Shown piece after piece: positions 1-8,033 of a DNA stretch of 16,566 bases. The number at the start of each line of letters is the position of its first letter. Within the stretch, counting starts at the first letter, position 1. The stretch comes from Chitinophagaceae bacterium (GTDB lineage: Bacteria > Bacteroidota > Bacteroidia > Chitinophagales > Chitinophagaceae): contig JADKJI010000037.1 of NCBI GenBank assembly GCA_016721085.1, forward strand, positions 1 through 16,566, given 5' to 3'. Position numbers and translations under genes: made by a program. The notes below the pieces were generated by a model that saw only the letters and a program-made list of their open reading frames with translations, searched no databases and was not told the DNA's origin.

Positions 1-78
1 AAAACACTCACAGCCAATACAGACTGGGATTACATATGATCGGTGAGATTAGCTGTAATGTTGTTTGTCTTATTCAGT
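1..78 (+). repeat. Partial copy of the dispersed AT-rich repeat
   Basis: The window opens inside a copy of the repeat found throughout this region. It shows the landmarks in order: cagccaatacagactggga, then gagattagctg, then gttgtttgtctta. The left edge is cut by the window. A 100-codon open frame overlapping it (43-345) is composed of repeat, hairpin and unrecognised sequence and is not called as a gene. Confidence 0.8.
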
Positions 79-87
79 TTCTTCACC

Positions 88-114
88 AGGAGGCGTGTGT
101 CTTCACGCACCTCC
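88..114. repeat. Hairpin element, imperfect copy (GTGCGTG..CACGCAC family)
   Basis: This is one of four copies of a short palindrome whose best form has arms GAGGTGCGTG and CACGCACCTC around a TCTT loop. Here the left arm reads GAGGCGTGTG, so the stem is imperfect. Other copies are at 1221-1244, 12429-12450 and 16410-16435. It lies in non-coding sequence and resembles REP or small MITE-like palindromes; the function is unknown. Confidence 0.7.
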
Positions 115-943
115 CAACTCTGCCCCAGTGCCTACTCCAACAAGTTTTCAAATAACTTAGTGTATGAAGTGGATAATGCGACTTTCGTAGTTACTAAACA
201 GAATTCAGAGATCCCCAAAATCATTACCCTCACCTTAGTGGGTCGTCACCCCGTTTCCCTCACTCAATGGAACCTTCTAACACAGGAATACTCCCGTTCT
301 TTACTCTGTCCGAATTATTCACTGATTAAATTTAATCATTGGTGAAGAGGGTAAATTTTATTGTTGCTGCAACTGAAACGGCCACCTCATCCAATTCCAT
401 ATCCAATACTCATTCCTAATGGCAACAAAATAAAAAGGTTCAAAATCCATTATATGAAGGAATAATGCGTTACCTACCCAACTTGGATAAAACAATAAGA
501 ATATCTTGGATAAAAAACTTCATGAAGGATACCAACGGAGATATATTGCCATCTTCGAACAAACATCTTTATCAAAAGAAAATCACTCCACCCGGGATCC
601 ATCCAGTTCAGGATTAACCGTCTTATATTTTAGAGGGAGCCTATTATTTCCAGGTGGGAAGATAATTGTCATTTGAATGCGTATGACAGCATTTTCCTAC
701 AGGTGTTGAAAGTGTTGGTAGACACCCGGGCAGGTATCAGAAAAAAGGACGAATGACAGTTATACTGCAATCAGTAGTGTAAACTCGAAAAAACCTCTCC
801 CCTACCCCTGCCGTCAATGGATCAAGAACCAATGTGGCTGAATGAAAGATTTTGGAGGGTATCCATATGGTAGTAAATCTTCGGCCAAAGATTGATCGAG
901 ATAAAATCTGCACTTTACGGGAAAGTGAGCATTAGGATAGAGC
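115..943. other. Gene-free stretch, unrecognised and possibly decayed
   Basis: About 830 bases with no open frame that reads like a protein. All frames on both strands are interrupted at short intervals. Short stretches have a coding-like composition (for example around 465-660 and 790-910), which would fit an old, heavily frameshifted gene, but I cannot name a family. No repeat unit, RNA gene or promoter is evident until the repeat copy at 944. Confidence 0.5.
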
Positions 944-1130
<187 letters not shown>

Positions 1131-1170
1131 AACAACTGGGATTAAGCAGGATTCCTTGAATAGCTGTGAC
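1131..1170 (+). repeat. Continuation of the dispersed repeat after the T/G tract
   Basis: The sequence aacaactgggattaagcagg followed by attccttgaatagctgtga keeps the repeat's word order (aac-agc, ctgggatta, caggatt, tagctg) in shortened, degenerate form. Confidence 0.6.
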
Positions 1171-1220
1171 TTAAATTTCTTAATAGTAACAACCTTCCTC
1201 ATTTCTATCAATTGCCTATG

Positions 1221-1312
1221 GAGGTGCGAGTCTTCACGTACTTCATTTCAGTCGCAGTGTCACCTCACTGTATTTCACCACCGGACAAACAGTCTCCCCT
1301 ACCGCTCAGGAA
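1221..1312. repeat. Degenerate hairpin plus degenerate GTCGCAGTGTC element
   Basis: Positions 1221-1244 are a worn copy of the GAGGTGCGTG hairpin (GAGGTGCGAG, TCTT, CACGTACTTC). From 1251 follows GTCGCAGTGTCACC and, about 40 bases later, AGTCTCCCC, a worn copy of the second palindromic element seen best at 5521-5590 and 16453-16524. The order hairpin, then GTCG element, is the same as at 16410-16524, so the two may travel as one composite element. Confidence 0.5.
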
Positions 1313-1451
1313 ATGAACATTCATAGAAATAACACTTGGATTATTTTCATGAAACTCGTATTTCCCGGAGAAATCGGTTATGGAGCACAACAGGTTGAAC
1401 AAAGCCACATCCCTCAAACCTTCTCCCAAACACCCTGAAAAACACAAGGTT

Positions 1452-2440
1452 ATGAAGGTGATCATTTTACTTCTTGTCCTAATTGAATCTATAAACGTGC
1501 AAGTACCGAATGTTGGAATCGAAATTACTAATCCTATTAAAGCAAAACCGGAAGTTAACGGAGGTGTGGGCCGCACTGTTGGACTCTTCGGAGGGGAAGA
1601 TGTTGGAATTCTGTTGCAGAGAGAATTTCCAGCAGTTGATTTAACCAGCATTTTTGACGGTACATCAAGTCGCCATATAGGCAATGGCTTTGCGCTGCAA
1701 CTGGTTCAATCCGGCATCAGGCACATTGAATTTCTGATATGCTGCCAGTAGGTATTGAAATGGTAGCCAACGCCAGTAGCTGGGAGAATGACAATTACAA
1801 ATCTGGGAAAAAGTTGGTATTGGAAAATGCTCCTACAAATGGTCAACTTCAATTAAATAATGAACTTAAAAACAGAAAATTCGTCTTATACGAGAGTGCC
1901 AACAATGATTTTCAATATTATGGATTTGGTATCGAAAATGGAGGACTTGATACAATGAAGATGCGGCTGGTGCATCGCATCGATTTTATGCCGCTACTAA
2001 GTGGCAGCGCTTCATTACTTATGTCTATAACAGGCAATCAGGTTATTCAAATGGGATCTTGAACCAGGTGTAAGCATAAACACCCTCATACTGCACCACA
2101 AACAGCGTTGGAAATAAACGGTGGTGTTCCTTGCAGAACTGTAGGTGTTATAGTAATTAATGCAAGTCCCACCATAACTGAAGGTGACCGTTCTTATATA
2201 TTCATAATTTCCGGTCAGCAAATGTCCAGGTTTCAATATTTCTTACAGATGGAGTATCTGTATGAGAAGCTGTTTATATTAGAGTGTCCTAACAGCAACA
2301 ATTCCATTGGGGTAGATACGACAATGCTTCAAATCGAAAATTAGCAGGTGGTTCTCAGAATGCAAGGAGGCTCCACCTTGACCTTAATCTGGAACGGAGC
2401 CACAATAGGTGGAGGGATTTGCAGGTCGAACAATTTTTAA
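1452..2440 (+). pseudogene. Decayed VGIGT-type surface protein gene
   Basis: The ATG at 1452 starts a signal-peptide-like stretch (MKVIILLLVLIESINVQ) followed by VPNVGIEITNPIKAKPEVNG. That is a worn form of the VGIGTxNPxAKLEVNG motif common at the start of long secreted, tail-fibre-like proteins of Bacteroidota. Pieces in other frames continue in order: GRTVGLFGG..GILLQREFPA, FDGTSSRHIGNGFALQLVQ, then LQLNNELKNRKFVLYESAN (1840-1910), DFQYYGFGIENGG, RYNEDAAGASHRFYAAT in a shifted frame (1950-2000), NGGVPCRTVGVIVINASPT (2120-2180), NSNNSIGVDTT, and QGGSTLTLIWNGATIGG ending in TAA at 2438-2440. At least five frameshifts separate the pieces, for example near 1713, 1735 and 1948. The gene cannot make its full product. 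A sense-oriented repeat copy follows within ten bases of the stop. Family assignment is from recognition of these motifs. Confidence 0.75.
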
Positions 2441-2448
2441 TAGGACTT

Positions 2449-2870
2449 GGGATGAACAGCCAAACGCAGACTGGGACGACCATTTGATTTATGTGATTAG
2501 CTGGGATTATTATTTTGTCTTAAACAAAGAGTGTTAAAGAATTAATGGAAATACAGGATTGATAGTCAATATAAACTCGGATTTTGTGATTTATTTGATT
2601 TAGCTGAGATTACGGCCTGTCCATGTCAGTGATTAAAGGATTAAGGAAATATAAGGATGAACAGCCAATACAGACTGGGATTTCTGTGATTTTATTCTGA
2701 CTAGGCTGGGACTACTGTTCTGTCCACAACAGGATTTCAAGGATGACTCTAAGGAAATACAGGATTAAATATTCCTAATACAGAATTGGGATTTTGTGGA
2801 CTTATTTGATTAGCTTCTGAGATTTATTCGATATTGTGTGATTAGGCTGTGATTCTCAGCTCTTAACTTA
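2449..2870 (+). repeat. Tandem array of the AT-rich repeat, about four units
   Basis: Unit starts (aggatgaacagcc or a close variant) fall at 2449, 2555, 2654 and 2761, giving periods of 106, 99 and 107 bases. Each unit runs: aggatgaacagcc, cagactggga, tttgatttatttgatt, agctgggatta, tgtctyaaacaggatt, aaggattaaggaaatac. The copies are diverged by substitutions and small indels. The array begins directly after the stop codon of the decayed surface-protein gene. Confidence 0.85.
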
Positions 2871-2871
2871 C

Positions 2872-3320
2872 TAAACAACATTACCCATTCATCAATCTCC
2901 AAATAAGGTCTCATAGGCTATTTCCCAAAGATGTCCATTAAGGTCTGTAATCATAGCCGCTGTAGCCACCCCAAAACACTTTACTGGGCTGCTTAAAAAT
3001 ATCTGGACACTTTCTTCGCAAGCTCAGCCATTATATCATCTACTTTGTTCATTTTCTCTTTGGTATTGTGAAGCCAGAACGTAAATCCTCTTTTAAAGCC
3101 TCACTCTTATTGCTTCGGATTGTTGCATCCTTTTGCTAAATCAAGTTCTCAAACAATGCGCAAGAATACCATTAAGCTGCATAAATGTTTGGTGCCCGTT
3201 ACTTGGGATGGGCAGTTTACTTCCCAACCGGAATTTTGTTTTCATGAAATAATCAGATGCAGATTTTGGCATCTTTACGCCGAGGGCGGTTGATGAGAGT
3301 TTTTCGTTGCTAAATGACAT
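2872..3320 (-). pseudogene. Decayed VOC (glyoxalase-like) protein gene
   Basis: Read on the minus strand, 2950-2895 gives ATAAMITDLNGHLWEIAYE. An overlapping frame gives VFWGGYSGY just before it. Together they form the C-terminal VOC signature KVFWGGYSGYxxDPDGHLWE. Further upstream, FMQLNGI (around 3160) and NKVDDIMAELAKK (around 3035) match the family's usual order. Stops and frameshifts break the chain around 3140, 3100, 3010, 2970 and 2900. The ATG at 3320 (MSFSNEKLSSTALGVKMPKS) is the most plausible surviving start. The metal-site glutamate of GHLWE is kept, but the gene cannot give an intact protein. A second VOC remnant lies at 6731-7416. Confidence 0.65.
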
Positions 3321-3452
3321 ATTGGGAATTTAGGGATGGCCCGGTTGGCACTGCAAAATAAGTCCCAATTTTACCCCCGGCTTAAATCATCAGATAAGCC
3401 AAAAACAAATCACAGCCTCTCATTAGGTGCTTTTCATCTATTTCGATTGAAA

Positions 3453-3510
3453 GAGTGTCCCCTCTCATTCTGATTGCGCGAGACACTAAGGCAGTGAGAC
3501 ACCTGCGACG
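3453..3510 (-). repeat. GTCG/AGTGTC palindromic element, inverted copy
   Basis: On the minus strand this reads CGTCGCAGGTGTCTCACTGC at one end and GAGGGGACACT at the other, matching the elements at 5521-5590 and 16453-16524. The ends are imperfect inverted repeats of each other (CGCAGTGTCTCCC against GGGGACACTGCG), so a transcript could fold into a long hairpin. No open frame lies inside, as for a non-coding MITE-like element. Confidence 0.6.
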
Positions 3511-3639
3511 GAAGAGAGAGGCGGGCACAGCCGACCCTGAGCGAAAAACAGGAGTAAATCATTTTTCGGCCAATAATCATAATCAATAATCACAAAATCA
3601 ACAGTTTGTATTGGATGTTAATACTTGCAGAGTTTCCTT

Positions 3640-3823
3640 AAACTTTACTGTTTAACTGCTACACGTGGGGGAATAAATCATCAGCAAGGTTCCAACTCAA
3701 ATCAAACAAACCCTAGTCTGTATTGGCCGTTTCACCTATATTCCCTTTAATCCCATGCAAGACAAAACAATCACAGTTAATCACACAAACCATTAAATCT
3801 CAGTCTGTATTGGCTGCTCATCC
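3640..3823 (-). repeat. Dispersed AT-rich repeat, two inverted units
   Basis: Two copies in minus orientation: their ggatgaacagcc positions (ggccgtttcacc at 3725 and ggctgctcatcc at 3812 on the plus strand) are 87 bases apart. The landmarks agtctgtattgg, atcacagttaatcac and tttaatcccatgcaagac are clear. The array begins inside the stop codon of the DUF3500 remnant, in the same orientation as that gene. More degenerate copies may extend to about 3570. Confidence 0.8.
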
Positions 3824-4902
3824 TAGTGTTTTGGACAGGCAGTGTGTTTCAAGTACGTCTTCATACCTTAAGTCTTCACCCTTCCCCTCCACATAAAGTG
3901 TGTATGATTTGCGCTTTTTCTCGGTCCACCGTTATTGTCGAATTCTATAAGGAAGGTCGGTCCATTGATAACATAGTAATGTGCTTTCTTTTCTTCATAC
4001 TCCCCTATCCATCCAAAATATATCTTGTCTACTCCGGCTTTCAATATCTTATTGTATTCAATTACGGCCTTATCGTATTCCATATTGAATACAAATTCAC
4101 GGATAATATAAAGCATCACCGCTCTTTGCTCTTCTGTCATTTCTGAACCTAAGACCCCCCAATTATCTACTAAGCGTTTGCCGCTTTCAGCAGCAGTAAT
4201 GATATCACCAGGCACTTCCTTTGACATGGTAGCTTTCTTTTGCTGTGCAGGTGTCATTAGGTTAATTAGTTTTAGTCCGAGGTCTTCTTCTTGTCCTAGT
4301 ACCCTCCAGCCTGCATATTCCGAATTCATATACTCTGCCGGATCTGTTCCGATGAAGAAGGGAGTAACAGAAAGCTTATCATTAACAAATGTGAAATTGA
4401 TTGATAAATGATGTCCTTCAAGTTTATAGCCCCAAATGGCATCAGTAGGTTTACCAAAAAAGGCGAAGTAAAAATTCTTGTGCGACCATAATAAGCCTCT
4501 TACAAAGCCATATGTTTTTTCATCAATCTCCTTCTTATAAAAGGCTGTCGTAACACCTGTTTAGCAAATCATCCAGATGCATAATACTGGTAGCTTTCAG
4601 ATACCCCTGAGAACTAAGGCTTACGGATAGAATGCGATGTATCAATCTTCGTTGATCATCTGTCATATTCTGATGCTTACTCCAGCTCTGGCTCTTAACC
4701 CTACAGGAAGGTTATTCTATTGCATTCTGGCGGTATCATCAAACTGCAACCCTCCCTTTAGCTTTTGCATAGCATCGAAGGAATTGTACAATAAGATGGC
4801 TTGCTGTTTAATGTCGTTGTTGTAACCGGGCTGTGCGTTTGTTGACGTAGAGACTAACAAAATGGCAACAATGATCAGTGACCAAAATGATTTATTTAGC
4901 AT
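3818..4902 (-). pseudogene. DUF3500 secreted protein gene, broken
   Basis: The ATG at 4902 starts a signal peptide (MLNKSFWSLIIVAILLVSTS) and then the DUF3500 N-terminus with LQFDDTARMQ. The next codon is TAG at 4717-4719 where the family usually has tryptophan (FDDxxRxxW), a nonsense substitution. Reading on gives NNLPVGLRARAGVSI. One base is missing near 4669, then MTDDQRRLIHRILSVSLSSQ continues, and the frame shifts again near 4551-4563. It then reads FAFFGKPTDAIWGYKLEGHH, LSINFTFV, SVTPFFIGTDPAEY, AGWRVLGQEEDL and YFGWIG..HYYVINGPTFLIEFDN. A last shift near 3880-3888 leads to GEDLRYEDVLETHCLSKTLG and TGA at 3820-3818. Restored, it would be about 360 residues, normal for the family. DUF3500 has no established function that I know of; this copy cannot be expressed whole. 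Confidence 0.85.
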
Positions 4903-4978
4903 TAGATGTTGGTTGTGGGGTGAGTGCAAATAGCGTTGACTACTAAAATTAACCGATTCGACTGTGATAGCCAAAACT

Positions 4979-5016
4979 GGACCTTGATGTGAAAGGATAA
5001 TTGGGATGGAAAGGAT
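4979..5016 (+). repeat. Second short repeat, ggaccttgatg..ggataattgggatgg
   Basis: This stretch is nearly identical to 16127-16164: both begin GGACCTTGATG and contain GGATAATTGGGATGG followed by AGGATG, with about four differences and one indel over 38 bases. Both copies sit at the border between a gene and a block of the larger AT-rich repeat, so it may be a terminal module of that repeat. Confidence 0.75.
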
Positions 5017-5516
5017 GAACAGCAACTAGGATTAATAGGATTTATGTGATTAGATGGGATTTTTATTTGTCTTGACAGGATTAAGGATTTAAGGAATTCG
5101 GACGAACAGCAAGGATTAATAGGATTATGGATTAGCTGGGAGAATTGTTTGTCCCAATCAGGGTTGAAGGATTTGAAGAAATTCAGGATGAACAGCAACT
5201 GGGATTACAGGGATTTATGGGATTAGATGGGATTTTATTTGTCTCAAACAGGATTAAAGGATTTCAGGAAATTGCAGGATGAACAAGAACTGGGATTAAT
5301 AGGATTTATGGGATTAGCTGGGAGAATAGTTTGTCTTGTACAGGATTGAAGGATTTAAGGAATTACAGACGAAGAGCAACTGGGATTAATAGGATTTATG
5401 GGATTAGTGTGATTTTTTATTTGTCTCAAGCAGGATTAAAGGGATTTAAGGAAACACAGGATGAACAGCCAATATAAACCAGGATTTATTTGATTTATGA
5501 GATTAGTTGTGATTGA
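5012..5516 (+). repeat. Tandem array of the AT-rich repeat with alternating A and B units
   Basis: Unit starts fall at 5012, 5099, 5185, 5276, 5367 and 5458 (periods 87, 86, 91, 91, 91), the last unit partial. The core differs alternately. Units at 5012, 5185 and 5367 carry gggatttttatttgtct or close forms (type A); units at 5099 and 5276 carry tagctgggagaa and then ttgtttgtc or tagtttgtc (type B). This makes a dimeric higher-order repeat of 173-182 bases. There is no long open frame and no spacer-like variable part. Confidence 0.9.
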
Positions 5517-5520
5517 AACC

Positions 5521-5590
5521 GTCGCAGCGTCTCCCGCGCCGCATCCTAGGCAATCAGAGGTAGAAGGGGACACCGCGATGTATCGGAGAC
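5521..5590 (+). repeat. GTCG/AGTGTC palindromic element
   Basis: It begins GTCGCAGCGTCTCCCGCGCC and ends GGGGACACCGCGATG then TATCGGAGAC. The ends are imperfect inverted repeats. Its match at 16453-16524 shares the central caatyaga and gtaagaaggggacac words. It sits immediately after the tandem array and is notably GC-richer than its surroundings. Confidence 0.75.
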
Positions 5591-5599
5591 TAAGACCCA

Positions 5600-5665
5600 G
5601 CTTCCAATCACAGACTAGATTGATAGGATTGACTTGATTTGCTGGGATTAATAGTTGTCTTGCAG
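5600..5665 (+). repeat. Single degenerate unit of the AT-rich repeat
   Basis: The words cttccaatcacagactagat, gataggattgacttgattt, gctgggattaatagttgtct and tgcag follow the repeat order. The unit overlaps the 3' end of the remnant frame read on the other strand. Confidence 0.6.
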
Positions 5666-6066
5666 ATGTAATGGATGTAGAAGGCTCTATAATAACCTAT
5701 ATCTTCTTCTGGATTTGCCAGAAATGTCCAAGGATCTTTTATTGTGCCCTGACGATAGCAGTCGTAATCTAGGCCAGGCTTATTTCTAGCCCGGCAGCAA
5801 TGGCCTATTCATTACTGTATCTACGTCTGGAACAAAGAGGTCGATGCAACAAGTACAGCCATTACTTTATTTGGAGAAGTGAAATTCTTTGAGGTCCTTC
5901 ATGAATGGAAGATGGCACCGTCAATTACTAGCTGCTACATGAATGGATCCATCAATCGTTTTAAACATAGGTTTCCCAGTGGCCCCGAATGCATTCTTAT
6001 AAATGAGATGTCTTTATACCGTTGTCGATATAGAGTTCGGGAGCAAAAAGACTGAACCAATAGTTG
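5608..6066 (-). pseudogene. Unrecognised gene remnant
   Basis: On the minus strand a stop-free stretch from about 5811 to the TGA at 5608 has natural-looking protein composition: NKPGLDYDCYRQGTIKDPWT, then FLANPEEDIGYYRAFYIHYI, before running into repeat sequence. It has no start codon. Further upstream in other frames are NAFGATGKPMFKTIDGSIHV (around 5995) and SPNKVMAVLVASTSLFQT (around 5870). These look like pieces of one gene broken by several frameshifts and stops. I do not recognise the family. The final residues are probably repeat-derived rather than original. Confidence 0.4.
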
Positions 6067-6171
6067 TATTCATTATATGAGCATTGTGTTAAGAATAGAC
6101 TCATTAAATCTACTTAAAATAATGATACAATAATTGCAGACTGAAATTTAGGAGATAGCTAAATAGTTTAG

Positions 6172-6204
6172 AATGGTTCAAAACCCTAAGGGTTTTGAAC
6201 CATT
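6172..6204. repeat. Perfect palindrome ATGGTTCAAAACCCT / AGGGTTTTGAACCAT
   Basis: Sixteen base pairs on each side of a single central A at 6188. The same arms recur at 9679-9705, and a shorter form is at 9801-9817. It lies about 75 bases downstream of the DUF1569 gene, where it could act as a transcript-end hairpin, but there is no T tract. The recurrence points to a dispersed palindromic element. Confidence 0.85.
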
Positions 6205-6278
6205 TACAACCTTCACATAATATTCTGTCAAAAAAAAGTTGTACAACAACTATTTCTTATTCATAATGCAAACTTATT

Positions 6279-6727
6279 TTAATCAACTCCAAATTGTTTT
6301 AGATGGTGATCACTGTGCTTATAAATGAACTGACCTAATTGCCCTTGACATTTTCCAAAAAACCAATGAGTGAAGCTATCCTTTTGATAAGTTTCGTATC
6401 TGGTAATTAATCTCTTCCAATCAGCCCTCTCCTTTTCGAAATTCAATCCAGTTTCATTCACTAAAAACACTGGGGCAGTGGGTGCATTTTTATTGATACC
6501 ACTTTCATCATCTTTAAGAATGGCCTTGATAGCTAATTTCCCAACTAGTCGTCCTAAAAAAGAACGGCTTTTCTTAATGTTCCCAAAATAGTATTCTTCA
6601 CAGATAGCGCAATGCTTGCACATTTGAGCAACCGTCATTTGTACCCCAAATTGGCTGAACTCTTTCATTAATAAATCAATTCTGCCTATTATAGAATCCT
6701 GTCGGCTTTATCAAAAATGGATTTCAT
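6279..6727 (-). pseudogene. DUF1569 family protein, frameshifted near its start
   Basis: From the ATG at 6727 the frame reads MKSIFDKADR and then meets stops. If one base is restored in the GGATT at about 6698-6702, it continues as DSIIGRIDLLMKEFSQFGVQ into the open frame that begins at an internal ATG (6668). The conserved parts of the DUF1569 family (DinB-like four-helix fold) are all present: QMCKHC near the N-terminus, FLGRLVGK, the middle PTAPVFLV, HWFFGK and the C-terminal YKHSDHHLKQFGV. Restored length is 149 residues, normal for the family. The start lies 3 bases after the stop of the preceding VOC frame, so the two were transcribed together. Function is unknown. Either the gene has just been inactivated or the assembly lost a base; translation from the internal ATG would give only a 129-residue, N-terminally short form. 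Confidence 0.8.
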
Positions 6728-6730
6728 GAA

Positions 6731-7416
6731 TTATGAATTGGTTTGGGCTAATGAGAACCAATTACCAGAATCATCTACAAACAATGCTTCATAACCATAA
6801 AACTCCTTGTTGGCACTTTCTTAAAGACTACTCCCTTTGCTTTATATTCTTCGTAAGTAGCCATCAGATCATTGCATGTAAATACGGCTGCACCGAATGT
6901 CCCTTTCTTTATCAATGCCGTCATTGAAGCAACTGTTTCAGTATCGAACATTCCACCTTCGGCCACTAAAAATAGTGTTATCTCCAATTCCGGTTGTTCA
7001 GGAGGAGTAACCGTAAGGCAATTTGGGATAAAGCCTAATGGATTAGCCATAATTGCTGTACTCCTTTCCACCTGAGCTTTTCTAAAGGCTGATGGAGTTT
7101 GTCCTGTGACTTTCTTAAACAGACCCGCAAAAGAAGTGGGGCTATCAAATCCAACACTTAAACTTGTGTCAGTTATAGAATTTCCTTCAGTCAATAAATT
7201 TTTCGCTTTCTCTATCCTGACTTTTATAAGGTAATTATTGGGAGTTCTTCCGTAAATAGATTTAAACAGTCTGATGAAATGAAATTTCGAGAAATGAGCC
7301 TGGTCTGCAATATTATCCAGGTCTATTGCTTCAGCAAAGTGCTGGTCAATAAACAACTTAGCTCTCACTATTCTTTGATATAAATATACTTTCTCGAATG
7401 GCTCCATCTTACACAT
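6731..7416 (-). pseudogene. AraC-type regulator fused to a headless VOC protein, frameshifted
   Basis: Residues 1-112 form an AraC/XylS DNA-binding domain with two helix-turn-helix units (NIADQAHFSKFHFIRLFKSI and SLSVGFDSPTSFAGLFKKVT). Residues 113-133 (ERSTAIMANPLGFIPNC) look like the usual tail of this regulator subfamily. From about residue 134 the sequence becomes LTVTPPEQPELEITLF, the middle of a VOC protein, and runs through TVASMTALIKKGTFGAAVF and EEYKAKGVVFKK. The expected VOC N-terminal half is missing. A one-base loss near 6806 then shifts the frame; restoring it gives KEFYGYEALFVDDSGNWFSL and a TAA at 6733-6731. I infer two neighbouring genes joined by a deletion (junction near 7020), then frameshifted. 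The regulator half could still be made. The start may be ATG 7407 (MEPFEK). It lies 53 bases after the AHSA1-type gene, in the same direction. Confidence 0.75.
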
Positions 7417-7469
7417 TTAAACAAACATGAGCACTATTGAGGGATTATAGATATACAATAATAGTAAAT

Positions 7470-7916
7470 TTAAACCTTAGAGTCAGGTTTACCCACTCCA
7501 GTATTTATTAAACTTTTCAAACTCCCCTGCAGATACCCATTCCAGGCATCGCAACAGATTAGGTAACATTCTAACGGATCAATTAACCCAATATGAGTAA
7601 AAACAAGGTTGGTTACTTCATTATCTTGATTTGCAATATCAAAACAAATTTTAGTGCCCACCCATTCCTTCTTATTATTTAAAAAATGTTTGAAGCAATC
7701 GGTAACAAGCCATACTACTTTGTAATTGTTAACTAATTCTATCACCTTTAATTTAATATATGTTTCACCAAAACTTACTATAAACTCGTCATTCAATTTT
7801 TTTGAACCCCCTTCAATATTTTCTGTCCACCATAAGTGGACATTATTAATAGCAGTATAAACTTCGTTTGCTGTTTTATTGGTTTTAATTACAGAAGAAT
7901 AATTAGTATGTGGCAT
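7470..7916 (-). CDS. AHSA1/SRPBCC domain protein
   Basis: A 148-residue cytoplasmic protein of the SRPBCC (START/Bet v1-like) superfamily, close to the AHSA1-type proteins often annotated beside AraC regulators in Bacteroidota. Visible family features are the opening strand and helix (MPHTNYSSVIKTNKTANEVY), WWTENIEGGSKKLNDEF, the strand VVWLVTD, EWVGTKICFDI and FTHIGL, and a long C-terminal helix (CCDAWNGYLQGSLKSLI). These proteins fold into a barrel with a hydrophobic pocket; the ligand is unknown. I chose ATG 7916 over the in-frame ATG 7937 because family members begin MPHTNY-like. It is the first gene of a minus-strand group with the AraC-VOC fusion and DUF1569, and it diverges from the GlxA-type gene across 117 bases. 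It is intact while its two downstream partners are broken. Confidence 0.85.
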   Translation of the reverse strand: MPHTNYSSVIKTNKTANEVYTAINNVHLWWTENIEGGSKKLNDEFIVSFGETYIKLKVIELVNNYKVVWLVTDCFKHFLNNKKEWVGTKICFDIANQDNEVTNLVFTHIGLIDPLECYLICCDAWNGYLQGSLKSLINTGVGKPDSKV

Positions 7917-7934
7917 ATGAATAATTTTATAAAA

Positions 7935-7942
7935 CAAATCTA
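7935..7942 (-). promoter_or_regulatory. Possible -7 element of the AHSA1-type gene
   Basis: The minus strand reads TAGATTTG, an exact match to the Bacteroidota -7 consensus TAnnTTTG, about 19 bases upstream of ATG 7916. No clear -33 TTTG is found at the usual spacing, so this is tentative. Confidence 0.35.
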
Positions 7943-7990
7943 TAACGCAATTGTGACTTAAATGCTGTGCAAAATAGACATTCTATGGGG

Positions 7991-8021
7991 TTGATTTGGA
8001 CATACCAAATACCTACCTTCA
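7991..8021 (+). promoter_or_regulatory. Probable Bacteroidota-type promoter of the GlxA-like regulator
   Basis: TTG at 7991-7993 and TACCTTCA at 8014-8021 are 20 bases apart, close to the Bacteroidota -33/-7 arrangement (TTTG, about 19 bases, TAnnTTTG). The -7 end lies only 12 bases before the ATG at 8034, so the transcript would have a very short leader. No Shine-Dalgarno site is visible, as is usual in this phylum. Confidence 0.5.
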
Positions 8022-8033
8022 CAAAATATATTC

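Noticed and set aside
43..345. 100-codon open frame on the plus strand
   Set aside because: It begins inside a dispersed repeat, crosses the hairpin at 88-114, and its product resembles no protein family.
1265..1684. 139-codon minus-strand frame
   Set aside because: It is antisense to the surface-protein remnant and crosses the degenerate palindromic element; no family features.
3826..4146. 106-codon plus-strand frame, and a 77-codon one at 4178-4411
   Set aside because: Both are antisense to the DUF3500 remnant, whose minus-strand frame shows clear family motifs.
5012..5516. Possible CRISPR array
   Set aside because: The units are contiguous 86-91 base copies that diverge along their whole length; there are no short identical repeats separated by unique spacers and no cas genes.
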